64,000 nucleotides of DNA from Flavobacteriales bacterium (GTDB lineage Bacteria; Bacteroidota; Bacteroidia; Flavobacteriales_D; Crocinitomicaceae). Of the stretch, positions 8,204 to 16,369 are shown piece by piece. Where the stretch lies: positions 21,421 through 85,420 of the forward strand of contig CANLIL010000003.1 in the NCBI GenBank assembly GCA_947491305.1, written 5' to 3'. A program made the translations under genes and the position numbers. The notes beneath the pieces were generated by a model that ran no database searches, was not told the origin of the DNA, and worked only from the letters and a program-made list of their open reading frames with translations. Every line of letters starts with the position of its first letter. The stretch's first letter is position 1.

Positions 8204-9721
8204 ATGGCGATTATTGGAAGATTAATAAAAAAAACATCAGAAATAACTCACAAACGAAATTTCAACAAGGGAAAAGCCTTCGAACACCAGTTAAAAACCC
8301 TCGAAAAATTGTTGTTCAAGGCAGCTGATACTGTTTTCGGAAAAAAACATGTCTTCCACAAAATTCTGAAAAGTACAGACGGAGTATCACTGTATCAAGC
8401 AAACGTTCCCATAACTGATTACGACACCTTTTATAAAGAATGGCTAATTCATTCAATTAATGGAGAACGCGATTTTACATGGCCGGGAAAAATAAAACAT
8501 TTTGCACTATCTTCTGGAACATCAGGCGCTCCATCAAAAAGAATTCCTGTAACAGATGATATGATTCGTTCGTTTCAAAAAACCTCTGTTAAACAACTTT
8601 CCACTTTACATGAATTGGAGCTTCCAAATACTTTTTTTTCTGGTCAAATTTTAGCCGTTGGCGGAAGCACAAAGTTGATTAAAAAGAAAACACATATTGA
8701 AGGTGATTTAAGTGGAATATTAAAAAAATACACTTCTTTTGTTGCTTCGCCTTTTACAAAACCGGGCGTTCGCATAACGAACCTAAAAGACTGGAATAAG
8801 AAATTAGAATTAATGATTCAAGATGCTCCAAAATGGAACATTGGAATAGTTGCTGGTGTTCCGAGTTGGTGTATTTTGTTACTAGAAAAAATTGTAGCGC
8901 ACTATCAATTAAATTCCATTCACGACATTTGGCCAAACTTTCAGGTTTATTTGCACGGTGGGGTTTACATGGAGCCCTATAAAGAGCGATTAAAAAAAGT
9001 AACCTCAAAAGAAGTTTTTTTGTTGGACACTTATTTAGCGAGTGAAGGCTATTTTGCGTATCAAAAAACAATACAAAGTAGCGGAATGCGCTTACTCTTA
9101 AATGCGGGGATTTTTTATGAATTTATTCCATTTACTAACGAGTTTTTTGATGAAGAAGGAACGCTAATTAACAAACATAAAGCGTTTACCCTGAGCCAGG
9201 TTAAAGAAAACATAGATTATGCTATTGTAATTTCTACGAATGCAGGATTATGGCGCTATATGTTAGGCGACTTGGTTCGTTTTACAAATGTAGATGAACG
9301 TGAAATTAAAATTACAGGTCGAATTAAACAATTTTTAAGCTTGTGTGGCGAACACTTATCGTTAGATAATATTGCAACCGCGATACAAACAGTTGCTCAA
9401 GCAAAAAACATTGAAATTACGGAATATTGCTTATTTGCAGAGACGGGACAACAGCGCCATTCTTGGTTTTTTGGAACAAACAATCAACTAGCGGCTTCAG
9501 AATTGATTTCTGCTGTGGACAAAGAATTAGGTCTTTTAAACGATGATTATTTAGCGGTTAGAAAACACACATTAAAAACGCCTGTTGCACAAATATTACC
9601 TGTTGAAACGTTTTATGAATTCATGGAATCAATTGGGAAAGCAGGTGCGCAAAACAAAGTGCCGAGGGTAATGAATGTTGGACAAACTGAAAAATGGCTT
9701 GCGTTTTTGGCAAAACACTAA
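8204..9721 (+). CDS. GH3-family acyl-acid amido synthetase-like protein
   Basis: A 505-residue member of the GH3 branch of the adenylate-forming superfamily, known from plant enzymes that conjugate acidic hormones to amino acids. The three nucleotide-binding motifs are visible: SSGTSGAPSKRIPV (about 106-119), YLASEGYFAY, and RYMLGDLVRF with the following TGRIKQFLSLCGEHLS hinge. The length is near that of other bacterial GH3 proteins. The true substrate in bacteria is not known to me and cannot be read from the sequence. It is convergent with an EamA transporter gene, overlapping at the stop codons by 4 bases. Confidence 0.88.
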   Translation: MAIIGRLIKKTSEITHKRNFNKGKAFEHQLKTLEKLLFKAADTVFGKKHVFHKILKSTDGVSLYQANVPITDYDTFYKEWLIHSINGERDFTWPGKIKHFALSSGTSGAPSKRIPVTDDMIRSFQKTSVKQLSTLHELELPNTFFSGQILAVGGSTKLIKKKTHIEGDLSGILKKYTSFVASPFTKPGVRITNLKDWNKKLELMIQDAPKWNIGIVAGVPSWCILLLEKIVAHYQLNSIHDIWPNFQVYLHGGVYMEPYKERLKKVTSKEVFLLDTYLASEGYFAYQKTIQSSGMRLLLNAGIFYEFIPFTNEFFDEEGTLINKHKAFTLSQVKENIDYAIVISTNAGLWRYMLGDLVRFTNVDEREIKITGRIKQFLSLCGEHLSLDNIATAIQTVAQAKNIEITEYCLFAETGQQRHSWFFGTNNQLAASELISAVDKELGLLNDDYLAVRKHTLKTPVAQILPVETFYEFMESIGKAGAQNKVPRVMNVGQTEKWLAFLAKH

Positions 9722-10602
9722 CGTTTTTTAAAATAATACCTTAGAATTGGATTTGCAATTACAACGAAGATGATTATCAAGCTTCCAATGTAAAATTGTT
9801 TTCCTAATACCGTGTGTTCATGCAGTAAAAAAATTGCCAACAAAATGGTGTAAACCGGCTCTAGGTTGATGCTTAATGAAACAGTAAACGCACCAAGTTT
9901 CTTTACTGCTTCGATGGTGGCCAAAAAAGCAAAAGAAGTACAAAGTAACCCCAAAAATAACAACCACAAAAAATCACTAACCGACATAACAAACAACGAA
10001 GTGTTTAACGTTCCGTTGAAAACCATCACCAGCGAAAGAAATACCAGTGCTGTTAATAATTCGTAAAACGACATTTTGTAGGAAGGTGTTTTTTGCACAA
10101 TTTTACCGTTGAACACAGAAAATAAAGCTGCAAAAAGGGCGGCAAATAATCCATAAATAAGCGCCTCGAAATCATTTGCCTTGAAATCAGAAGAAACAAA
10201 GTAAATACCATAAATCACCACTAGTCCCAATGCTAATTCTAACCAGGAAAACTTTCTTTTCATCACAAGTGGTTCTAACCAGGCAACATGTAATGTGGTG
10301 GTGGACAAACACAAAATCCCTAAAGATGCTGTTGAAAGTTGAATGGATTTGTAAAAAAACAACCAATGAAGCGCAACCAAGACTCCAACTCCTGCAATTT
10401 TTACCAATTCCATTTTTGTATCAATACGGAACGATTTTTTTGTTAGCAACACATACAGCAAAAGTCCAATGAGCGCAATTGCCACCCGATGCCAAACTAA
10501 ATACAAGGCATCTAAATGAATCAATTTACCCAATATTCCAGTGAAACCCCACATTAATATGATGGTGTGCAAGAGTATGTGGAATTTGTATTTTTCAAAC
10601 AT
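9718..10602 (-). CDS. DMT-superfamily EamA transporter
   Basis: A 294-residue integral membrane protein with about ten hydrophobic helices arranged as two EamA repeats (about 8-138 and 150-288). The first begins with ILMWGFTGILGKL and the second contains the helix-capping TSFAFLATIEAVKKLGAFT and LEPVYTILLAIFLLHE. This architecture is that of inner-membrane metabolite exporters in the drug/metabolite transporter superfamily. The substrate cannot be predicted. It lies tail-to-tail with the GH3 gene. A second EamA gene at 46.9 kb is a distant paralogue. Confidence 0.9.
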   Translation of the reverse strand: MFEKYKFHILLHTIILMWGFTGILGKLIHLDALYLVWHRVAIALIGLLLYVLLTKKSFRIDTKMELVKIAGVGVLVALHWLFFYKSIQLSTASLGILCLSTTTLHVAWLEPLVMKRKFSWLELALGLVVIYGIYFVSSDFKANDFEALIYGLFAALFAALFSVFNGKIVQKTPSYKMSFYELLTALVFLSLVMVFNGTLNTSLFVMSVSDFLWLLFLGLLCTSFAFLATIEAVKKLGAFTVSLSINLEPVYTILLAIFLLHEHTVLGKQFYIGSLIIIFVVIANPILRYYFKKR

Positions 10603-10691
10603 GGATTACGAAAATAAGGTAAAATCAGGAGTTGAAATACTTTTTAACAAAAGTTCAACGAGATTAAAGTTATATTTAACCTCTGAACCTA

Positions 10692-10699
10692 TAATTTTG
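10692..10699 (+). promoter_or_regulatory. Candidate -7 box for the exported protein gene at 10712
   Basis: TAATTTTG matches TAnnTTTG and ends 12 bases before the GTG start, which implies a very short leader. Confidence 0.45.
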
Positions 10700-10711
10700 A
10701 ATCAATAGCTT

Positions 10712-12157
10712 GTGAAAAAAGCACTAAATAAAGTTACCATTTCATTCCTATTCTTGTTTGTTTTTTCAGCAAACGCTCAAAAAGCACAAGGGTATATTTC
10801 GGATGATAACATCTCTTTTATTCAAGATTGGAAAAATTTGGGAGCAGCAACTTTTCGGCAGAGTTCGAAAAACTATGTGCCTAAAATGGTTAAAATCTTA
10901 GCTAATCCAAACAAATATGATTCTGTTTATTTAGCAAAATTGGTCGATTCAATCGCTTGGGTTCGTTCTTCCGAATCCTTTTATTTAATTGCAGATTTAT
11001 GTTGTAGACCAATCAATTTTTCTCAAAACAATTCTGTCACTCAATTAGCACAAACGATTCGTTCACACGGCGGTTATCAAACCTTGAATCATTATTATTT
11101 AAAAGATACGTTTAATGTATTAACAACAATCGATTTTAACGCAAAAGTGTATGATGCAATTCGAGCGAAATATTTCAACTATATGGGTACATCGTATTAT
11201 TATTATGAGCCTGAAAAGGAAACGCCCATAAAACCAACAAAGCGTTTTCGTCAGGAGCTGAATGCGCAAGAAAACGTGAAGGAAGTATATGAATTGTCAA
11301 CGCATACCAATGCACGGCTGAAATCGGTTTATGACTTACTATTTGTGCATAAAACTCCTCAAAATACACTTGATAGTTTGATTGAAACATTAGTGCAATT
11401 GGAAACAGCAAGTGCATCAGCTGTTTTTTGGAGTCTCGACCAAATCGCAGCGCTACAAACAGAAGAAAGTTATTGTTTTTTGCATACCGTTTTAATTGCG
11501 AATGTTGCGTTAACCGATAAAATCGCGCAGATGAATTTACAAGAAGCGTGTAGAAACTTTGGTGGATTTAACGCGTTGAACACTCATTTTTTAACAAATA
11601 AAGTAGCTGAAAACCTGCCATTTTTAGCGTTTAACCAAGCGGTTGCGAATGTTTTAAAAGATCGAAAAGCGACGTGTTATTTTTACCAAGCATTTTCTGA
11701 GGAGGAACAAAAAATTAATTCGTTCAAACAATACAACACGAAAAAAATTGATCGAAAAATCAGTCATATTATTCAAAAAAATAAAACATTTAATCAACTG
11801 AACAACACGCAATCGCTTGAAATTGTTTTACAAGAAGTAGTGGCTATTCCTGGTGTTTTAGATGCTGATTACGATTATTGTCAAGAAAAAATTTCTTTGT
11901 TTCCTGGTTGGATGACATTAGGTGTTCGATTTCAGCAAGATTCAGTGGAATTGGAAAAATGTTATTCCATTCGACTAGCGAAACCAAGTCAGTATTGGCG
12001 TCGCTTAATTTTTAGACCCTTAACAAACAAAGAACAATTGTATCATATTGATAAATGGAGTTATTTCCAGCCAGGTTTTATTGAGTTCCAGCGCCAAAAA
12101 TGTGAAGATCAACAAAAAAGACGCGAAGAATTTCAAAAAACGTATCAAAACCTATAA
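10712..12157 (+). CDS. Exported protein of unknown function
   Basis: A 481-residue protein that I do not recognise. A signal peptide covers about residues 1-22 (KVTISFLFLFVFSANAQ). No sorting domain and no transmembrane segment follow, so it is probably periplasmic. The body is rich in aromatic residues and Asn/Gln, with an alpha-helical look and several repeated-looking helices (about 45-110, 200-290). The C-terminal third contains YDYCQEKISLFPGWMTLGVRF. The start is GTG; no ATG lies near the signal peptide. The next gene, holB, begins 37 bases after its stop. Confidence 0.7.
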   Translation: MKKALNKVTISFLFLFVFSANAQKAQGYISDDNISFIQDWKNLGAATFRQSSKNYVPKMVKILANPNKYDSVYLAKLVDSIAWVRSSESFYLIADLCCRPINFSQNNSVTQLAQTIRSHGGYQTLNHYYLKDTFNVLTTIDFNAKVYDAIRAKYFNYMGTSYYYYEPEKETPIKPTKRFRQELNAQENVKEVYELSTHTNARLKSVYDLLFVHKTPQNTLDSLIETLVQLETASASAVFWSLDQIAALQTEESYCFLHTVLIANVALTDKIAQMNLQEACRNFGGFNALNTHFLTNKVAENLPFLAFNQAVANVLKDRKATCYFYQAFSEEEQKINSFKQYNTKKIDRKISHIIQKNKTFNQLNNTQSLEIVLQEVVAIPGVLDADYDYCQEKISLFPGWMTLGVRFQQDSVELEKCYSIRLAKPSQYWRRLIFRPLTNKEQLYHIDKWSYFQPGFIEFQRQKCEDQQKRREEFQKTYQNL

Positions 12158-12194
12158 GTCTTCAAAAGTATTCGATTTTTCTTATTTTTACACT

Positions 12195-13313
12195 ATGCAA
12201 TTCCAAGACATCATCGGGCAACGTGAACTGAAACAACATTTTATTCAAGAAATTGATCAGGAAAAAGTGAGCCACGCTCAATTGTTTTTAGGTAAAAACG
12301 GATATGGTTCCTTGGCGTTGGCGTTGGCTTTTTCACAGTATTTGTTTTGTGAAAACAAGCAAGCGACAGATAGTTGTGGTATTTGTCCTTCTTGCATAAA
12401 GGTAAACGATCTTCAGCATCCCGATTTACATTTTACATTTCCTGTTATTTTAGCGCAACATAAAACCTCGAATGGCGCGTTGGATTTGTGGCGCGAACAA
12501 TTAAAAAACACCCCGTATTTCGATTTAAGTCATTGGGGAAGTTTTATAGATCCAAAAGGTAGAAAACCGATTATTGGCGCGGATGAAAGTCAAGAGATTT
12601 TAAAAAAATTAGCTTTAAAATCATACGAGGGCGGATATAAAATAATGATTATTTGGATGGCGGAAGAAATGAATCCGACCTGTTCTAATAAACTCTTGAA
12701 AATTTTAGAAGAACCACCGGCAAAAACACTGTTTTTATTGGTGGCTGAAAACCAAGAAAAGTTGTTACCAACCATCTTATCGCGCACACAGATTGTAAAG
12801 ATTCCAAGGATTATTTCCGGTGATTTAAGTTTGTTTTTGCGAAATAAAGGCAATTTTTCACAGGTTTTGATTGACAGTGTTGTAGGACGAGTAGACGGAG
12901 ATGTTGTAGAAGCGTTGGAATTATTGTCCGCTTCAGACGCACAAGAACAGAACCGCGATTTGTTTATACAATTGATGCGTGTTTGTTATAAAAAAGATGT
13001 TATTGCGATGATGGATTGGGCGGAAACGCTTACTTCATTTTCACGCGATCATCAAAAAACATTTCTTAACTATTGCTTACACATGTTTCGTCAAAGTTTG
13101 TTGCGCAACTACACCGACAATCAATTGACTAAAATTTCAGAAGAGGAAGAGGCCTTTCTTAAAAATTTTGCCAAATTCATCACTGGAAATAACATCCATG
13201 ATTTTATGAAAACCTTCAACGATGCGCATTACCACATTGATCGTAATGCACATGCAAAATTGTTGTTTACCAACTTATGCTTCAATGTAATGCGGTATAT
13301 CCATTTTGCATAA
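12195..13313 (+). CDS. holB: DNA polymerase III delta' subunit
   Basis: A 372-residue clamp-loader subunit (AAA+ fold). It begins with MQFQDIIGQRELKQHF and contains the zinc-binding cysteine cluster in CENKQATDSCGICPSC, followed by HPDLHF. The sensor-type segment NKLLKILEEPPAKTLFLLVAE and the SRT of ILSRTQIVKIP are typical of delta'/gamma. An in-frame extension to 12048 overlaps the upstream gene and would add 49 unrelated residues; the ATG at 12195 is right for the family. Its neighbour ricT is also next to holB in Bacillus, which supports both calls. Confidence 0.93.
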   Translation: MQFQDIIGQRELKQHFIQEIDQEKVSHAQLFLGKNGYGSLALALAFSQYLFCENKQATDSCGICPSCIKVNDLQHPDLHFTFPVILAQHKTSNGALDLWREQLKNTPYFDLSHWGSFIDPKGRKPIIGADESQEILKKLALKSYEGGYKIMIIWMAEEMNPTCSNKLLKILEEPPAKTLFLLVAENQEKLLPTILSRTQIVKIPRIISGDLSLFLRNKGNFSQVLIDSVVGRVDGDVVEALELLSASDAQEQNRDLFIQLMRVCYKKDVIAMMDWAETLTSFSRDHQKTFLNYCLHMFRQSLLRNYTDNQLTKISEEEEAFLKNFAKFITGNNIHDFMKTFNDAHYHIDRNAHAKLLFTNLCFNVMRYIHFA

Positions 13314-13415
13314 GAAATTTCATTTTTAAAATCAACGATAATTCGTTTGTAACTTCTTCATTTAATAAAAAAGGTCTGTTATTTATTTTGTATTTTTACG
13401 AAAAATAAAAGAATT

Positions 13416-14699
13416 ATGAGTTGTTCAAATTGCAGTAGTGGAGGAGGAACTCCACGCGGGTGTAAGAATAATGGCAATTGTAGTTCTGGAGGATGTAACA
13501 AACTTGAGGTGTTTGATTGGTTAGCAAATGTTGCGTTACCGAGCGGTCAAAGCCCATACGATATAGTAGAAGTTCGATTTAAAAACAGTAGAAAAAGTTT
13601 TTATCGAAATGCTAAAGGATTCAGTCTTCATGTTGGAGATGTTATCGTTGTTGAAACTAGTCCAGGATACGATATTGGTGTTGTTTCTGTTGTTGGCGAA
13701 TTAGCCAAAATTCAGGTAAAGAAAAAAGCGCCAGGCTTCAAGCCAATGGAGGCGAAAAAAATCGTGCGTATTGCCACGCAAGAAGACATCGATAAATGGT
13801 CGAAAGCTCGTGCGCTGGAAAAAGAAGTGATGTACAAATCACGCACCTTGGCCGTCAACTTAAATCTTGAAATGAAAATTTCAGATGTTGAATACCAAGG
13901 CGATTTATCGAAGGCTACATTTTATTATACAGCTGAAGGTCGTGTAGATTTTCGTCAGTTGATTAAAGACATGGCGGATCAATTTAAAATCCGTGTGGAG
14001 ATGCGCCAAATTGGTTCTCGACAAGAAGCGTCACGTTTGGGCGGGATTGGTTCTTGTGGAAGAGAATTGTGTTGTTCAACGTGGTTAACAGATTTTAGAT
14101 CTGTTTCAACATCCGCAGCACGCTACCAACAATTGTCGTTAAATCCGCAAAAATTAGCTGGACAATGCGGAAAATTGAAGTGTTGTTTGAATTATGAGTT
14201 AGACATGTATTTGGATGAAATCAAATCTTTTCCAAAAACAGACACGCGCTTAAAAACAGAAAAAGGGAATGCGTATCACATTAAAACAGATGTTTTCAAA
14301 CGTCAAATGTGGTATGCTTACGAAGGCGATAATAGCGGTTTAGTGGCACTTACGCCAGAGCGTGTTCGCGAAGTAGCTAAACTAAATGCAGATGGAAAAA
14401 AACCGTTTGAATTAGTTGAGTTTAAAGAAATTGTTGAGGTGAAGGAGCCTGATTATTCAAACGTAGTTGGTCAAGACAGTTTGAACCGATTTGAACACGC
14501 TTTTAAAGCAAAAAAGAAAAAGAAAAAACCTGCGAACAAGCGTCCAAACGATGGTGTTTCAACAGAAAGAGTTGTTCCAACTTCAAACACACCATTAAAA
14601 GATGGTGCTACGGTAGCGAAACGCCCCAACAAACGCCCATTTAAAAACAAACGTCCGAATTCACCAGAAAACCCATCTAGCAATGAACAAAGCGCGTAA
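13416..14699 (+). CDS. ricT: PSP1-domain protein, RicT (YaaT) family
   Basis: A 427-residue protein. The PSP1 core (about 40-290) contains the paired cysteine signatures GSCGRELCCSTWLTDF and GQCGKLKCCLNYELD. In Bacillus RicT forms an iron-sulfur complex with other Ric proteins that affects RNA processing. Unlike the Bacillus protein, this one has a Cys-rich N-terminus (C3, C6, C16, C22, C27 in Gly/Ser/Asn surroundings) and a basic low-complexity tail from about 365 (KKKKKKPANKRPN and similar), suggesting nucleic-acid or ribosome contact (inference). It lies between holB and gldH; gldH starts inside its last 17 bases. Confidence 0.9.
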   Translation: MSCSNCSSGGGTPRGCKNNGNCSSGGCNKLEVFDWLANVALPSGQSPYDIVEVRFKNSRKSFYRNAKGFSLHVGDVIVVETSPGYDIGVVSVVGELAKIQVKKKAPGFKPMEAKKIVRIATQEDIDKWSKARALEKEVMYKSRTLAVNLNLEMKISDVEYQGDLSKATFYYTAEGRVDFRQLIKDMADQFKIRVEMRQIGSRQEASRLGGIGSCGRELCCSTWLTDFRSVSTSAARYQQLSLNPQKLAGQCGKLKCCLNYELDMYLDEIKSFPKTDTRLKTEKGNAYHIKTDVFKRQMWYAYEGDNSGLVALTPERVREVAKLNADGKKPFELVEFKEIVEVKEPDYSNVVGQDSLNRFEHAFKAKKKKKKPANKRPNDGVSTERVVPTSNTPLKDGATVAKRPNKRPFKNKRPNSPENPSSNEQSA

Positions 14700-15150
14700 A
14701 ATAATTGCTTTCGTTGTGGGTGTATTCTTGTTTACTGCATGCAGTAATTTACCCACGTATGAAAAAGCGTATACGTTTAAAGACAAGGTCTGGAAGCAAA
14801 ATGTGAAACCTGTTTTCGTGGTTGATATTCAAGACACTTCAAAAGCGTATAATTTTACTTTAACGTTGCGCACTACAACAGATTATAAATACAGTAATTT
14901 GTGGGTTTATTTGAACACAAAAACCCCAAAAAAACAAACTGGACGAGAAGCATTTGAGATCAAAACAACGTATCCAGACGGCGCATGGATTGGAACAAAA
15001 ACGGGAACAATTGTTGAGCACACCTTGAATTTTAATAAACGAAAATTGCCAGAAAAAGGTAACTATGTTTTTATTTTGGAACAAGGCATCACTCAATCTA
15101 TCGTTGATGAGGTTTTAGATATTTCCTTAATTGTGGAAGAAGTAAAGTAG
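14683..15150 (+). CDS. gldH: Gliding-motility lipoprotein GldH
   Basis: A 155-residue lipoprotein. The signal peptide ends in a lipobox LFTA|C with Cys at about 20. The body matches the GldH pattern as I know it: a beta-rich fold with VFVVDIQDTSKAYNFTLTLRTTTDY, and LPEKGNYVFILEQG near the end. GldH is needed for gliding in Flavobacterium but is also widespread in non-gliding Bacteroidota, so motility cannot be concluded. It overlaps ricT by 17 bases, so it is probably co-transcribed with it. It is tail-to-tail with the next gene, 3 bases apart. Confidence 0.85.
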   Translation: MNKARKIIAFVVGVFLFTACSNLPTYEKAYTFKDKVWKQNVKPVFVVDIQDTSKAYNFTLTLRTTTDYKYSNLWVYLNTKTPKKQTGREAFEIKTTYPDGAWIGTKTGTIVEHTLNFNKRKLPEKGNYVFILEQGITQSIVDEVLDISLIVEEVK

Positions 15151-15153
15151 AAA

Positions 15154-15825
15154 TTAGTCTTTTTTAATCAGGTTTCTCGTATAAGAAATTGATAAAATAT
15201 GTTGTCTCTTTGGATTCGCAACATTATATTGTTGGTCCAAAATGTACGCAATTGAAAAGCTGTTTTTCTTATCCAAATCAAAATCTGTTCCAGCCGAAAA
15301 ACGGTATTTTACAAATCTTCTTCCTGTTTCTTCAAATTTAGGATTATAGAAATATTCAATACTTACTAAAGGGGTGAATTTACTTTTTTTAATCTTGTAT
15401 TTAACACTCGGTTTAAGTCGAATTGCTTGATCAAATTCTGCATTATAATCTGCTGTTTCATATATTTTATCAAAGCTAAATTGATAGCGAATTCGACCCG
15501 AAAAGGTGAATCTTTTGTATTCTTTTTTTAATTCAAGGTTGGCATTGAGTCGGTTTTTGAAATCGTAATTTTCATACTTATTTTCTGAGAAAATCCCTCT
15601 GTATTCTAGCGAAGGAATAAGCCATTTTCGTATTTTGTATTTCACCAAGACAGCTGGAAAAAAAGTTTGAATGCCATTGTAATAAAAGCGATTGGTTACA
15701 TGGGCCTCAACACTTAATTTTTTTGTAAATTCATGTTTTACACCAAGGTCAATCCATAATTTTTCACTTGTCTGACTGAAAACAATGCATGGAAGAAACG
15801 TAAAAAGTAACAAAAGTACTTTCAT
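15154..15825 (-). CDS. DUF2490-family outer-membrane beta-barrel protein
   Basis: A 223-residue exported protein with a signal peptide ending CIVFSQ. It is almost entirely alternating amphipathic strands with aromatic ends, and has the DUF2490 features LWIDLGVKHEFTKKLSVE near the start and LDQQYNVANPKRQHILSISY at the end. It probably forms a small outer-membrane barrel; the function is unknown. In-frame starts at 15846 (TTG) and 15843 (ATG) exist, but the ATG at 15825 gives a clean signal peptide. It begins 1 base after the stop of the upstream lipoprotein gene, so the two are likely co-expressed. Confidence 0.8.
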   Translation of the reverse strand: MKVLLLLFTFLPCIVFSQTSEKLWIDLGVKHEFTKKLSVEAHVTNRFYYNGIQTFFPAVLVKYKIRKWLIPSLEYRGIFSENKYENYDFKNRLNANLELKKEYKRFTFSGRIRYQFSFDKIYETADYNAEFDQAIRLKPSVKYKIKKSKFTPLVSIEYFYNPKFEETGRRFVKYRFSAGTDFDLDKKNSFSIAYILDQQYNVANPKRQHILSISYTRNLIKKD

Positions 15826-15826
15826 C

Positions 15827-16225
15827 CTAGTATTTTTTAACATCAATTGTTCCTAAGTCTTTGGTATCGCCATTATTTTCAATGGTTGTTGAAACTAAAA
15901 TTTCTTTTTTCCCACTCGGGCATGTTAAACAATCTTCGTAAACAAAAATGGTATAATCGCCTTTTTCTAAGTACTTGAATTGGTAGCTCCCGTCATAACT
16001 TGTTTTTATATCGTCGTTGTAAAACGTGTTACCGCTTCCATAAATTATGTACACATCAAAATCTGACGCTGCATAAGTCGCTGTAGCGTTCCCCGATGCA
16101 TTGTATTTTGTCTCTGTAATTTTTCCTTTTATAATTGAACTACCGCCAACGCCTTCGTTTTTAGTACAAGCGGATAAAAAAAGCGCCATTGCAATAATTG
16201 ATCCAATGAAATATAGTTTTTTCAT
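15827..16225 (-). CDS. Small lipoprotein of unknown function
   Basis: A 132-residue lipoprotein. The signal peptide has lipobox FLSA|C. The mature part is a single beta-sandwich-like domain with IIKGKITETKYN at its start and SYDGSYQFKYLEKGDYTIFV, the pattern of carboxypeptidase-regulatory-like or prealbumin-like domains. A CLTCPSGK segment adds two cysteines. The upstream in-frame extension (to 16252) is not needed; the ATG at 16225 fits the signal peptide. It is in an operon with the DUF2490 gene. Confidence 0.75.
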   Translation of the reverse strand: MKKLYFIGSIIAMALFLSACTKNEGVGGSSIIKGKITETKYNASGNATATYAASDFDVYIIYGSGNTFYNDDIKTSYDGSYQFKYLEKGDYTIFVYEDCLTCPSGKKEILVSTTIENNGDTKDLGTIDVKKY

Positions 16226-16305
16226 AGTGAAATGATTTGAGTGTTTAAACAACTAAATTAATGAAATTACGTCTAATATTAGATAAAACGCACTATTTCA
16301 AGAAA

Positions 16306-16313
16306 TAATTTTG
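16306..16313 (+). promoter_or_regulatory. Candidate -7 box for the CotH-domain protein gene
   Basis: TAATTTTG, an exact TAnnTTTG match, lies 56 bases before the ATG at 16370. The -33 element is weak. Confidence 0.4.
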
Positions 16314-16369
16314 TAATATTGGTACAGATTATTGAATAAAAACGCTTGATTTTAAACAAAAAGCAACGT

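Noticed and set aside
12048..12194. 49-residue N-terminal extension of HolB
   Set aside because: It overlaps the upstream exported-protein gene and lacks family similarity. The ATG at 12195 starts exactly at the conserved delta' N-terminus.
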